This document shows positions 1 through 8,574 of a stretch of DNA of 64,000 nucleotides, piece after piece. Every line of letters begins with the position of its first letter. Position 1 is the first letter of the stretch. The DNA comes from Sphingobium fuliginis (lineage in GTDB: Bacteria; Pseudomonadota; Alphaproteobacteria; Sphingomonadales; Sphingomonadaceae): NCBI RefSeq assembly GCF_004152845.1, contig NZ_SEON01000004.1, positions 186,001 to 250,000 on the forward strand. Direction: 5' to 3'. Below the pieces are notes generated by a model that saw only the letters and a program-made list of their open reading frames with translations, was not told the origin of the DNA and made no database searches. A program made the translations under genes and the position numbers.

Positions 1-837
1 GAACTGGCGGAGAAAATCGAACAGCCCGGGCGGGGTTGGCTTTTTCCCCGGATCGTACCAGGGCAGCAAGTTCTTGAGCAGTTGTGGGAAAAATACCCTG
101 AGCTGGAAATTGTTGAGCGCCTTGATGTCGCGATCAAGCGCGGCTTGTTCGGCAGGCGTCATGCTTTTCTTGTCCTGTTCGATCAGGTAGGAAAACATGC
201 GGTCCATGAAACCCCGCAAATGAACCATGGCATAGAGGCAGCCATAGACACGGTAGAAATAGCCGTTCCAGATCCTGCCCCACAGGCCGCGGCTGTAAAT
301 CCGGTGATAGATCTGGAAGCAGACCTCCCGATGTTCGAACTCTTCGGCCATATGCCATTTCCAGAATGCCACGGCATTGGGGTCGGCGCCTTCGATCAGC
401 GCATCCATCCGCTCGAACCAGATGCCGCCCTGCACCGCGCCCAGCGATTCGAAGCCGTCGGCATAGGCGAGCATGAATTTGAGCGAGCGGTTCTTCAGGA
501 AAGCGTCCAGATCGTCGGCCAGCTTCTTCTCGAACTCGGCCAGCCGGGGATAGCCTTGCGCCGCGATCACCTTGTTGAACTTCTGATGCTGGCGGTAATG
601 CTGCGATTCCTGGCCGATGAAGGCGGCCATGTCCTCGCGCAGTTGCTCCGAACCGGCGGGCAGGCGCTCCATCGCGATGTTCAGCACCTTGATCAGCCAG
701 GGTTCGACCGGGGCGGGAATGATCGAGGTCGCGTTCTGAAACTGGGCGAAGGCGATATTGGGTGCCCAATGCGCGCGCACCTTTGAAAAATCGATACGTG
801 GATAGCGTATGACGATGCCCACTGGCTCCCCCTCCAT
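1..837 (-). CDS. Predicted metal-dependent hydrolase (PF10118 family), C-terminus cut by window edge
   Basis: The frame is open from an ATG at 837 to the window edge (279 codons, no stop), so the 3' end lies outside. The protein starts MEGEPVGIVIRYPRIDFSK and carries the paired acidic/His motifs of this family, GQESQHYRQH near residue 93 and AEEFEHREV near residue 165, which are expected metal ligands in a mostly helical ferritin-like fold. Family members are about 280-300 residues, so only a few residues are missing. Function is unproven; relatives are annotated as metal-dependent hydrolases and often sit in catabolic clusters. It is transcribed away from the epoxide hydrolase gene. Confidence 0.8.
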   Translation of the reverse strand, partial: MEGEPVGIVIRYPRIDFSKVRAHWAPNIAFAQFQNATSIIPAPVEPWLIKVLNIAMERLPAGSEQLREDMAAFIGQESQHYRQHQKFNKVIAAQGYPRLAEFEKKLADDLDAFLKNRSLKFMLAYADGFESLGAVQGGIWFERMDALIEGADPNAVAFWKWHMAEEFEHREVCFQIYHRIYSRGLWGRIWNGYFYRVYGCLYAMVHLRGFMDRMFSYLIEQDKKSMTPAEQAALDRDIKALNNFQLRVFFPQLLKNLLPWYDPGKKPTPPGLFDFLRQF

Positions 838-993
838 CTTTCGTTGTCATCAAGGATACGCCATCGTACCACCGGCCCGTTCTCCCGTCATGACTGCCCG
901 GGAGTCCGATCATGACTGTGATGCATCCGCCCATGGATATTCGGCCAGGGGATGGAAGCATTATGAATCGGCCGATCATTGAGGAGAGGCCCT

Positions 994-2097
994 TTGACCC
1001 CCACCCCCTTCCGCATCGACGTGCCGCAGTCTGTGCTCGATCATATCCGGCACCGGCTGGCGGACAGTCGCATCGGCTATATGCCCGACGATCCCGACCA
1101 GTGGAAATATGGCATGGATGCGCGCTATCTGGCCGAGCTGGTCGATTATTGGCGTTCGGCATATGACTGGCGCGCGGAGGAGGAGAAGCTCAACCGCTGG
1201 CCGCAGTTCATGGTCGAGATCGACGGCATCCCCATTCATTTCTATCATGTGCGGGACAGTGACACGCACAGGCCGCCGATCCTGCTGACGCATGGATGGC
1301 CGGGATCGGTGGTGGAGTTCCAGGAGGCGATCCCGCTGCTGGTGGAGGCGGGCTTTTCCGTCGTCGTGCCGTCGCTGCCCGGCTATGGCTGGTCGGGCCG
1401 GCCGCCGCGGCCGATCGGTCCCGCCCGCGTCGCCGCCTTGTGGCGCGCCTTGATGGTGAACGTGCTGGGCTATCCGCGCTTCTTCGCGCAGGGGGGCGAC
1501 TGGGGATCGGCGGTGACGACGCAGTTGGGCATCAGCCACGCCGATGTCGTGGCGGCGATCCATCTCAATTTCTTCATGGCGCCGCCGCCGCATGCCGATG
1601 CCGATGCGGAACTGCTCGACTATTGGGCGCAGGTCCGCACGGTGATGGAGGCGGAAAGCGGCTATCATCACGAACAGGCCACCAAACCGCAGACCATCGG
1701 CTTGGCGCTGCATGACAATCCAGTCGGCTGGGCGGCCTGGGTGGTCGAGAAATTCTGGCGCTGGGGCGACACCAAGGGCAATATAGAGAGCCGGTTCAGC
1801 AAGGACCATCTGATCACGAACCTCATGTCCTATCTGGTCACCGACAATGTGATGTCGTCGATCTGGATGTATTACGGCCTGAACGGCGACGCGCTGGCGG
1901 CCGGGCCGGTGACAGTGCCCACCGCGCTCGCCCATTTTCCCGGCGAATTCTATCCCATGCCCAGCCGCGCCCTGGCCGAGCGGCAATATCATGTGGTCCG
2001 CATGACGAAGATGGACGCGGGCGGGCATTTCGCCGCGATGGAGGAACCCCAGGCGTTCGCCCGCGACGTCATCGCATTTTTCGAGAGCCAGATATGA
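994..2097 (+). CDS. Epoxide hydrolase (alpha/beta hydrolase with EHN N-terminal domain)
   Basis: Opens epoxides to diols in the cytoplasm. The N-terminal third (WKYGMDARYLAELVDYWR) matches the EHN domain of microsomal-type epoxide hydrolases. HGWPGS near residue 99 is the oxyanion-hole motif, GGDWGS near residue 167 carries the nucleophilic Asp, and DAGGHFAAMEEP near the C-terminus gives the catalytic His. I chose the TTG at 994 because GAGGAGAG lies 5-7 nt upstream; a TTG at 979 is also in frame but lacks a ribosome site. The length of 367 residues is normal. The stop overlaps the next start (ATGA), so the enoyl-CoA hydratase is probably translationally coupled. Confidence 0.88.
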   Translation: MTPTPFRIDVPQSVLDHIRHRLADSRIGYMPDDPDQWKYGMDARYLAELVDYWRSAYDWRAEEEKLNRWPQFMVEIDGIPIHFYHVRDSDTHRPPILLTHGWPGSVVEFQEAIPLLVEAGFSVVVPSLPGYGWSGRPPRPIGPARVAALWRALMVNVLGYPRFFAQGGDWGSAVTTQLGISHADVVAAIHLNFFMAPPPHADADAELLDYWAQVRTVMEAESGYHHEQATKPQTIGLALHDNPVGWAAWVVEKFWRWGDTKGNIESRFSKDHLITNLMSYLVTDNVMSSIWMYYGLNGDALAAGPVTVPTALAHFPGEFYPMPSRALAERQYHVVRMTKMDAGGHFAAMEEPQAFARDVIAFFESQI

Positions 2098-2840
2098 CGC
2101 TGGAACCGAATGGCGTGCTGCTGGCCGAGGAAGCCGGCGAAGGCATAATGTTGCTGACGATGAACCGGCCGGCGCAACGCAATGCGATCGATCCCGCGCT
2201 GCTTGACGCCATGAACGCGGCATTCGATGCTTTCGTGCAGGACGACCGCTGGCGGGTGGGCGTGTTGACGGGCGCGCCGCCGGCCTTCTGCGCCGGGCTG
2301 GACCTTAAGACCTTCTCTGCTCCTGATGCGCCGCGCCAGAGCGTGACGGCGCTGATCCAGCGCGTACCGCGCCTGGGCAAGCCCATGATCGCCGCGGTCG
2401 GCGGTGCGGCCTATACTGGCGGGCTTGAGCTGGCGCTGGGTTGCGACTTCATTCTGGCCAGCGAGAATGCCCGGTTTGCCGATACGCATGCGAAGATCGG
2501 CGCATTGTCCGGCAGCGGCATGGGGTCGCGCCTGCCCCACGCCGTGGGCGCGCGCTTCGCCCGCCAGATGATATTGAGTTGCCAGCCGGTCGATGCCGCC
2601 ACGGCCTTGCGCGTGGGCCTGGCCAATGAGCTTCTGCCGGCTGAGCAATTGCTGCCCAGAGCCATCGAGATCGCCGGGGCGATCGCCGCGCACGATCCCG
2701 GCCTGATCCGCATGTCCAAGAGCGTGATCGATCGCGGAACGGAAGGCACGCTGGCCGACGCGCTGGCGATCGAGACGGAAGCGCTGCAAAAGCGCAAGGC
2801 CATGGGCGCCATGGCGTGGAGCAGCGCGACGCCCGGCTGA
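2094..2840 (+). CDS. Enoyl-CoA hydratase/isomerase (crotonase family)
   Basis: 248 residues, the usual crotonase length. The N-terminus MNRPAQRNAIDPAL and the oxyanion-hole segment PPAFCAGLDLKTF followed by AAVGGAAYTGGLELAL identify the crotonase fold, which acts on acyl-CoA thioesters in beta-oxidation-like pathways. In the second block GSGMGSRLP replaces the more common G-G-x-x-x-L-P loop, and the usual catalytic Glu pair is not both evident, so the exact reaction (hydration, isomerisation or hydrolysis) is uncertain. The gene overlaps the epoxide hydrolase by 4 nt and is followed by a strong hairpin, which suggests a two-gene operon. Confidence 0.87.
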   Translation: MTLEPNGVLLAEEAGEGIMLLTMNRPAQRNAIDPALLDAMNAAFDAFVQDDRWRVGVLTGAPPAFCAGLDLKTFSAPDAPRQSVTALIQRVPRLGKPMIAAVGGAAYTGGLELALGCDFILASENARFADTHAKIGALSGSGMGSRLPHAVGARFARQMILSCQPVDAATALRVGLANELLPAEQLLPRAIEIAGAIAAHDPGLIRMSKSVIDRGTEGTLADALAIETEALQKRKAMGAMAWSSATPG

Positions 2841-2844
2841 AAGA

Positions 2845-2875
2845 AAGGGGAGCGAACCTCAGGTCCGCTCCCCTT
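2845..2875. terminator. Intrinsic terminator between convergent genes
   Basis: A perfect 10-bp stem: AAGGGGAGCG at 2845-2854 pairs with CGCTCCCCTT at 2866-2875 around an 11-nt loop. It sits between the enoyl-CoA hydratase (+) and the amidohydrolase (-) and could serve both strands. Confidence 0.75.
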
Positions 2876-2893
2876 CCCTTACCCCTTATCCGA

Positions 2894-4000
2894 TCAGATG
2901 CCCCAGAGTTGGGCCGCCGTTTCGCCCAGCACCTTGCGCGCGGCGGGCTCGCCCACCGTATCGAAGATGCGCTTCATGATGGCGTCGCTGCTGCCCATCA
3001 CGCCTTCCGGATGCGGATAGTCGGTCGACCACATCACCCGGCCATCCCCGATGCGCGTGATATTCTCCATCGCGACATCGTCTTCCATGAAGGTGGTGTA
3101 GCAGTGGTTATGCCAGTACCAGCTCGGCTTCTGCGCCAGCTTGGGCCGCAATTCGGTCGCATAGTCGCGTGCGACCTTGTCGGCATTTTCCAGCGTGCCG
3201 GGCACCCAGCTCGCGCCGCCTTCGGTGAAGACGACGCGCAGGCCGGGGAAACGGTCGAACAGGCCGGAGAAAACCAGCTGTCCGAACAGCCCGGTGAAGG
3301 GCATCAGATTGGCGTTCAGGTTCGCGCCCAATGAGCCCCGGCCGCTATATTGGAGATAGGCGCCGATATGGAAGGAGACGGGAAAGCCGCTTTCCTGGAT
3401 CGCTTCCCAGAACGGGTCCATATCCTTGCTGTTGTAGCGCACGCCCTTGGGACTGACGGGAATGTCGATCGCCTTGTAGCCGAGCTGCTTCAGCTTCTGG
3501 AGATAATCCTTCGTTCGTTCCGGCCACAGGAAGGTGGGCAGCAGCGCGACGGGGAACAGCCGGTCGGGCGCCGCTTCCTTCCATTCCGCGGCCCATTCAT
3601 TGCAGACATCGACGCAGCGATACCAGAATTCCTTGTCCGGCATGCGGATCAGGCTGTTGAGGCGGCCATGATAGATGATGGCGGCGTCAATGCCCTCCGC
3701 GTCCATGTCCGCCAGGCGCTTGTCGACATCCCAAAAGCCCTCGCGCCCTTCGGGGAAGGTCGGCGGCAGGCCGGGGACGTCATAATTCTGCCCGTCGACT
3801 TCGAGATGGAAGCCCGTCTCGTCCTTCCAATATTTAGGCGCGCGATCTTTGTCCGCGCCCTTCAGCCGGTTTTCCCACAGCCCCGGTTCCTCGATCAGAT
3901 GATCGTCGCTGGAAATGACGCGCATGCCGGCGGGCCTCTCCCACGATCGGGCCGGCATGACGCGGTCCTTGGGCCACGGGGTCGCGGTGAAACTATTCAT
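2894..4000 (-). CDS. Amidohydrolase family protein (PF04909, amidohydrolase-2)
   Basis: A 368-residue TIM-barrel hydrolase or decarboxylase of the amidohydrolase-2 family. ISSDDHLIEEP near residue 30 holds the first metal-binding motif in its D-x-H variant. VSFHIGAY, the FTEGG strand end and WSTDYPHPEG (catalytic Asp, near residue 325) follow in the expected order. Family members cleave C-N or C-C bonds of ring-derived acids, for example ACMSD-type decarboxylases; the substrate here is unknown. The start at 4000 (MNSFTATPW) is preceded by AAGGAATGGAAAAGG; a longer frame to 4054 has no ribosome site. It is divergent from the dioxygenase gene at 4285 across a palindromic operator. Confidence 0.82.
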   Translation of the reverse strand: MNSFTATPWPKDRVMPARSWERPAGMRVISSDDHLIEEPGLWENRLKGADKDRAPKYWKDETGFHLEVDGQNYDVPGLPPTFPEGREGFWDVDKRLADMDAEGIDAAIIYHGRLNSLIRMPDKEFWYRCVDVCNEWAAEWKEAAPDRLFPVALLPTFLWPERTKDYLQKLKQLGYKAIDIPVSPKGVRYNSKDMDPFWEAIQESGFPVSFHIGAYLQYSGRGSLGANLNANLMPFTGLFGQLVFSGLFDRFPGLRVVFTEGGASWVPGTLENADKVARDYATELRPKLAQKPSWYWHNHCYTTFMEDDVAMENITRIGDGRVMWSTDYPHPEGVMGSSDAIMKRIFDTVGEPAARKVLGETAAQLWGI

Positions 4001-4155
4001 CCTTTTCCATTCCTTCTTGGGGATCTCGTCCGACACGGGGCTGCCGTCCGCCACCCCCGTCTTGCTCGCCCTTATAGCATGGCCGAAGCAATAGGCGCCG
4101 TTATGGGCGGGTTCCGGGCGATGTCATCAGACTTCTGATGAGTTGTCGAAAGTCC

Positions 4156-4185
4156 ATTCAAGATCATTGTTCAATGATATTGAAT
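4156..4185. promoter_or_regulatory. Near-perfect 30-bp inverted repeat, putative operator
   Basis: Left arm ATTCAAGATCATTG (4156-4169) and right arm CAATGATATTGAAT (4172-4185) match at 13 of 14 positions around a 2-nt spacer. The site lies in the AT-rich 280-nt gap between the divergent amidohydrolase and TauD-type genes, the position expected for a shared repressor or activator site. No regulator gene is adjacent, so the binding protein is unknown. Confidence 0.55.
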
Positions 4186-4284
4186 AGTTTTTTCGAAAAT
4201 TGCCCGATTATAGGGGCAATGGGTAAGGTTTAACATGAGCGCACTGGTCCGCCGTTATGGCCCGGCCGCATGCGCGAGGAGAGA

Positions 4285-5271
4285 ATGATGCTGAAAGAAG
4301 ACGAGGTTCAGGAAAGGGCCGGGCTCAAGGTCCGCGCGCTCAGCCCCGGTTTCGGTGCGGAGATCATCGGCGTCGATCTGTCGCGCCCGCTGGACGACAA
4401 CATGGCAAACGCAATCCGCGACATATGGATCGAGGCCGGACTGCTGCTGTTCCGCGATCCCGATGCCGATGACGAAGCGCAGATGCGGCTGAGCCGTCTG
4501 TTCGGGGAGATGGAGCCGGCTGCGACCGCCGATATGAACGATCCCAATAACCAGTTCATGATGACGCTGAAATATGACCCGGCGGACGACAAGCCCCGCT
4601 TCCAGACCGATTATCATTTCGGCGGGCATGACCGGGCGGGCTATATCCCGTGGCATTGGGACCAGAGCTTCATGCCGACGATCGTGCGCGGCGCGGTGCT
4701 CCGCATGGAGAAGCCGGCGACGCAGCTTGGCCGAACCGGGTTCATCGATGCGATCGAAGCCTATGAGCGGCTGTCGCCCGGAATGAAGGAGAAGATCGAC
4801 GGCATGGAGGTCGTCTATCATTTCGTGACGGACTTCATGCAGTGCAAATATGGCGTCCCGGCCGATCTCCGTGCCTTGGCGCGCGACACGCCTTCTGGCG
4901 GAACGAAATATGATTTCCCGCCCGTCGTCCACCCGATGGTCATCACCCAGCGGGAGACCGGGCGCAAGGCGCTGAAGATTTCACCGCTGCAGGCGCAGTA
5001 TATTCTGGGCATGGATCGGGCCGAAAGCGATTCGCTGCTCGCCGAACTGGCGGCGCATCTGACCGACGAGCGACATGCCTATTTCCACGACTGGCAGAAG
5101 AACGACATGCTGGTGTGGGATAATTGGCGGATGATTCACCATGCGGAGGGCGTGCCGTTGAACGTCCCACGCAGCGCCCGACGCACCACGATCATGGGCG
5201 ACTATGCGGTGGGCCGCTATCTCGATCCCACGCTCGACCGCAACCGGGCCGTCAAGCGGATCGTGGATTGA
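4285..5271 (+). CDS. TauD/TfdA-family Fe(II)/2-oxoglutarate-dependent dioxygenase
   Basis: A 328-residue cytoplasmic non-haem iron oxygenase. The HxD part of the iron triad is in IPWHWDQSF near residue 120, and the distal His is in WRMIHHAEG near residue 290. The N-terminal LSPGFGAEIIGVDL is typical of TauD relatives, which hydroxylate organic acids or sulfonates with 2-oxoglutarate and O2. The ATG at 4285 (MMLKEDEV) was chosen because GAGGAGAGA lies just upstream; an in-frame ATG at 4270 lacks one. It converges on an enoyl-CoA hydratase across a hairpin. The substrate is unknown. Confidence 0.85.
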   Translation: MMLKEDEVQERAGLKVRALSPGFGAEIIGVDLSRPLDDNMANAIRDIWIEAGLLLFRDPDADDEAQMRLSRLFGEMEPAATADMNDPNNQFMMTLKYDPADDKPRFQTDYHFGGHDRAGYIPWHWDQSFMPTIVRGAVLRMEKPATQLGRTGFIDAIEAYERLSPGMKEKIDGMEVVYHFVTDFMQCKYGVPADLRALARDTPSGGTKYDFPPVVHPMVITQRETGRKALKISPLQAQYILGMDRAESDSLLAELAAHLTDERHAYFHDWQKNDMLVWDNWRMIHHAEGVPLNVPRSARRTTIMGDYAVGRYLDPTLDRNRAVKRIVD

Positions 5272-5282
5272 CAATCAGGGAA

Positions 5283-5318
5283 GCGCCTTGTCACCGCCTT
5301 CGGGCCGTGACGGGGCGC
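5283..5318. terminator. Bidirectional hairpin terminator
   Basis: Arms 5283-5298 and 5303-5318 pair at 13 of 16 positions, with a TTCG tetraloop between CGCC and GGCC. The hairpin lies between the convergent dioxygenase (+) and enoyl-CoA hydratase (-) genes. Confidence 0.65.
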
Positions 5319-5325
5319 CTTTGGC

Positions 5326-6138
5326 CTATCGTCCCGAAAAATGCGGCGGCCGCTTTTCCATGAAAGCGGCGGTCGCCTCGCTATAATCCTCGGTCATCGT
5401 GCCCAGTATCTGCGCCCGGTTTTCTGCCTGGATCGCGGCTTCATAGCTGTTGGCATCCAGATTGGCCCACATCAGCGCCTTGGTATGGGCGACCGAATAG
5501 GGGCTGTTTGCCAGAACGGAGCGCGCATAGGCGATGGCGTCGTCGATCAACGACCGCGGATCGGACAGCGATCGCACAAGGCCGATGCGCTCGGCTTCCT
5601 CCGCCTCGATCGCGCGGCCGGTCAGCAATATGTCGAAGGCTCGCGCCGCGCCGATCATGCGCGGCAGCAGATAGGAGATGCCGCTTTCGCCGCCGGTCAG
5701 CCCGATCCGCACCGCCGCCACCAGAAATTTCGCTGCGGGGGTCGCGATCCGTACATCGGCGCTGAGCGCGATCGCCATGCCCGCACCCACAGCCGGGCCA
5801 TTGACCGCCGCGATCACCAGTTTCGGCATGGACCGGATGCGTCCGCCCATGCCGGCGAACTGTTGTTGCCAGTGAAGTTTCTCGATGACGCCGCTGCTGC
5901 CCGTCTGGTTACGCTGGTTGGTCGCCGCGAGATCCTGCCCTGAACAGAAGCCTCGCCCCGCGCCGGTGACGATGACGGCCCGGCAGGCGGCGTCGGCCGC
6001 CAGTTCGTCCATCAGCCCGTTGAAGCGGGCGACCGTCTCCCGAAGCAGGGCGTTCATGCGCGCGGGCCGATTGAGCGTTACGAGCGCGATTCCCTGGCCG
6101 TCCGTCAGCCGTTCGACGACAATATCCTCGGCCATCAT
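5326..6138 (-). CDS. Enoyl-CoA hydratase/isomerase (crotonase family)
   Basis: 270 residues starting MMAEDIVVERL. GRGFCSGQDLAATN is the oxyanion-hole block, AAVNGPAVGAGMAIAL the second, and the loop GESGISYLLPRM is the PaaG-like active-site loop. The ending MEKRPPHFSGR matches 2-(1,2-epoxy-1,2-dihydrophenyl)acetyl-CoA isomerase-type and other crotonases. The ATG pair at 6138/6135 follows GGGGAGAGG; the frame stays open to 6639 but that part has no start signal. It is divergent from the MFS gene at 6271 with a palindrome between them. Confidence 0.87.
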   Translation of the reverse strand: MMAEDIVVERLTDGQGIALVTLNRPARMNALLRETVARFNGLMDELAADAACRAVIVTGAGRGFCSGQDLAATNQRNQTGSSGVIEKLHWQQQFAGMGGRIRSMPKLVIAAVNGPAVGAGMAIALSADVRIATPAAKFLVAAVRIGLTGGESGISYLLPRMIGAARAFDILLTGRAIEAEEAERIGLVRSLSDPRSLIDDAIAYARSVLANSPYSVAHTKALMWANLDANSYEAAIQAENRAQILGTMTEDYSEATAAFMEKRPPHFSGR

Positions 6139-6205
6139 CCTCTCCCCAACATGGCCATGACGGTGCCGCCGCCGTCGACCCGCTGGCAAGCCATGGCCAT
6201 GGTCT

Positions 6206-6221
6206 CTACACATATGCGTAG
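6206..6221. promoter_or_regulatory. Imperfect 16-bp palindrome in divergent promoter region
   Basis: CTACACATATGCGTAG, with a CATATG core and one unpaired position per arm, sits between the divergent enoyl-CoA hydratase (start 6138) and MFS transporter (start 6271). It is a plausible operator; no bound regulator is known. Confidence 0.35.
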
Positions 6222-6270
6222 AAATGGGATGCGGCTGTTCCCATCGCCCGCTTTCGCGCAGGAATGGGGC

Positions 6271-7524
6271 ATGAGCCCGCACCCGCCCCCTGACGCCGCC
6301 GGTACATCCCAATTGCATCTGATCGCGCAAGAATGGAGGCGCGCCTGGCGTCCCGGCGTTGCGGCGCTGTTCGCAGGATCGCTGGGCTATTCCCTCTATT
6401 CTGCGGTTTCCAGCCTGTTCGTGGAACCCTTGCAGCAGCAGTTCGGCTGGTCGCGCGGGGACATCGCCTTCGTCCACAGCTTCGGCCTGATCATCGCTTT
6501 CATCGCGCCGGTCATCGGCCGGATGACGGATCGTCACGGCGTCAGACCGATATTGTCGGCGGGCCTGCTGCTGACCGCCATCGGTTATGGGCTGCTCGCT
6601 TCCATGGGCGGATCGCTCGGCTATTTCTACGCGGTGCATTTCGGCTTTGCGCTCGTCGGCATGGCGACGACCGGCATCACCGTCACGCGCATCCTGAGCG
6701 GCGCGTTCGAGCGGACGCGGGGGACCGCGCTCGCCATAGGCCGGTCGGGGCTGGCGGTCGCGGGTGCGTTGATGCCGATGGCGCTATATCCGATGATCCT
6801 GCGCTTCGGATCGTCGGGCGGCTATCTGCTGCTTGCCGCCTTCATCCTGTTGATCGCGCTGCCTCTCATCTGGTTCTGGGTGCCCTCACGCACTGCGGAG
6901 CTGCGGTCCGGACGCACCGCGCTGCCCCGTGCTGACAGCGCGCTGTCGCTGCTGGCCAATGGCAAGGTCCGCATCCTCATCGCGGCGTCCGTTCTCAACT
7001 ATGTGCCGGTGGTGGCGTTGCTCTCCCAGATGAAGCCGCTTGGCGTGGAAAAGGGGCTCGATGCCGTCGCCGCCGTGGGCGCGGTATCGATGATGGGCGC
7101 GGCTGCCGCCATGGGCGCATTGCTCAGCGGTGTCCTGGTCGATCGCTTCTGGGCGCCCGCAATTGCCTTCATCCTGAATTTCGCGCCTGCGGTCGGTTGC
7201 CTGCTGCTGCTCCAGCACGATGTACCGCCCGCGCTTTTCTATGGCGCGGTGCTGATGATCGGCCTTGGCCAGGGGGCGGAGATCGATATCGTCGCCTTCA
7301 TGATCGCGCGCTATTTCGGGCTGCGCAGCTATGCCACCATCTACAGCCTGTCGACGCTGGGCATCGCGCTTGGCGTCGCGGTAGGCGCCAGCCTGATCGG
7401 CATGGCCTATGATCGTTTCGGCAGTTACGACATTGCCCTGCTGGCTTGTTCAAGCAGCTTCTTTCTCGCCGCCTTGTTCTACCTGATGATGGGGCGTTAT
7501 CCGAAGGGCGGCCAACCGGACTAG
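6271..7524 (+). CDS. MFS transporter (12 TM)
   Basis: 417 residues with alternating hydrophobic segments consistent with 12 membrane spans and the MFS signature after TM2, GRMTDRHGVRP near residue 80. The second half has the pseudo-repeat LVDRFWAP. It probably moves an organic acid across the inner membrane, as is common beside catabolic genes. The ATG at 6271 (MSPHPPPD) has AGGAATGGGG upstream and gives the normal family length; the frame is open further 5' but that extension would be an unusual tail. The stop codon lies within the left arm of a large hairpin element. Confidence 0.85.
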   Translation: MSPHPPPDAAGTSQLHLIAQEWRRAWRPGVAALFAGSLGYSLYSAVSSLFVEPLQQQFGWSRGDIAFVHSFGLIIAFIAPVIGRMTDRHGVRPILSAGLLLTAIGYGLLASMGGSLGYFYAVHFGFALVGMATTGITVTRILSGAFERTRGTALAIGRSGLAVAGALMPMALYPMILRFGSSGGYLLLAAFILLIALPLIWFWVPSRTAELRSGRTALPRADSALSLLANGKVRILIAASVLNYVPVVALLSQMKPLGVEKGLDAVAAVGAVSMMGAAAAMGALLSGVLVDRFWAPAIAFILNFAPAVGCLLLLQHDVPPALFYGAVLMIGLGQGAEIDIVAFMIARYFGLRSYATIYSLSTLGIALGVAVGASLIGMAYDRFGSYDIALLACSSSFFLAALFYLMMGRYPKGGQPD

Positions 7525-7666
7525 AGCCATCGACATTCAGAAGATGACGAGCCGAAAATGGTGGTTTTCCGTGACCCGGCGCGCAGCGTACTCAAAGTAC
7601 GTGAGCACCGGAAGCACGGAAAAGCGTCATTCGCAGGCCGTCAGGGCTGAATGTCGATTGGCTCTA
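7522..7666. repeat. Large nested inverted-repeat element (MITE/REP-like)
   Basis: The outer arms TAGAGCCATCGACATTCAG (7522-7540) and its near-complement at 7647-7666 differ by one bulged base. Inside lie further paired segments (TTTTCCGTG with CACGGAAAA, CCGG with CCGG, GATGACG with CGTCATT) and a central CGTACT-CAA-AGTACG hairpin, so the whole 145 nt can fold into one long stem. It includes the stop codon of the MFS gene and ends 8 nt before the stop of the convergent thioesterase. It may be a dispersed repeat and probably acts as a terminator. Confidence 0.7.
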
Positions 7667-7674
7667 AGCTCGCC

Positions 7675-8565
7675 TCAAGTCCGGAGGCGGCGCATCAGGC
7701 ATTCCTGGGCGGTCGACGCGATCAGACGGCCATCGCGGTCGAAAATCCGCCCCGTCGTGAGGCCCAGGCCATCACCTGCCGACGGGCTGGACGTATGATG
7801 CAGCATCCATGCCTCGCAGCGGGCAGGGCGGTGGAACCACATCGCATGATCCATGCTGGTGATCAGGAATTCGCCGCTGTTGGTGGGCAGGAAATGCGGA
7901 ATCGCCGCGGCGCCGCCCAGCCAGTAATCGCTGGCGAAGGCGAGCAGACACTGCTGCAACCGGCTGTCCTCCACAGTGGCGGCGCCGGACTGGCTGAACC
8001 AGAATGATCGCGCCGCTTCGGTCGGCCGTGCGAGGAAATAGTCTTCCGGCGCGATCGGGCGCATCTCTATCGCCAGGGCGGCGGCGAAGTTGTGCGTCAC
8101 CGCCTGTTCCAACTCCGCCGCCCGTTCGCGCACGAAATGCTGGATCGGCGCGACCCGCTCGGGCGGCGGCACGACAGGCATCGCTGCGTTCTGATGGACG
8201 AATCCCTCCTCTGGCGCATGGAATTCGGCCATCATCGTGAAGATCGCCCGCCCATCCTGACAGGCGGTGATCTGACGGTTCGCGAAGCGACGGCTGTCGC
8301 GCAGGCGCGCAACCTGATAGTCGAGCCGCCGATCCGTGCGCCCGGCGGCCAGGAAATAGGCGTGGAAAGAGCTTGCGGGCAGCGCTTCCACCGTCTTCAT
8401 CCCTGCCAGCAAGGCCTGGGCCAGCAATCGCCCGCCGAACACCGACCCGATGTGATTGTGCGCTCCGGCCGATCCGGTGAACCGGTCCGGTCCCGTTTGC
8501 GTGACATCGAGGATGTCGGATAGCATCCCGCGTCGGCAGGGGTCTATCGTCATGGAACGGCCCAT
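7675..8565 (-). CDS. Acyl-CoA thioesterase II (TesB-like, double hot-dog)
   Basis: 296 residues, standard for TesB. HNHIGSVFGGRLLAQAL begins the first hot-dog domain, and LTSTAQECLMRR-like text at the C-terminus (IASTAQECLMRRL) is the characteristic TesB ending. DHAMWFHRP and SPSAGDGLGLTTGRIFDRDG hold the active-site Asp/Ser/Gln region of the second domain. It hydrolyses acyl-CoAs in the cytoplasm and may release pathway end products or rescue CoA. Its start lies 9 nt after the stop of the upstream SDR (both on the minus strand), so the two are likely co-transcribed. A start at 8553 (MTIDP) is an alternative. Confidence 0.85.
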   Translation of the reverse strand: MGRSMTIDPCRRGMLSDILDVTQTGPDRFTGSAGAHNHIGSVFGGRLLAQALLAGMKTVEALPASSFHAYFLAAGRTDRRLDYQVARLRDSRRFANRQITACQDGRAIFTMMAEFHAPEEGFVHQNAAMPVVPPPERVAPIQHFVRERAAELEQAVTHNFAAALAIEMRPIAPEDYFLARPTEAARSFWFSQSGAATVEDSRLQQCLLAFASDYWLGGAAAIPHFLPTNSGEFLITSMDHAMWFHRPARCEAWMLHHTSSPSAGDGLGLTTGRIFDRDGRLIASTAQECLMRRLRT

Positions 8566-8574
8566 CCGCCGCGA

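Noticed and set aside
7522-7666. Hairpin element considered as a riboswitch or structured RNA gene
   Set aside because: It lies at the 3' ends of two convergent genes rather than in a leader, and its symmetry fits an inverted repeat better than a ligand-binding fold.
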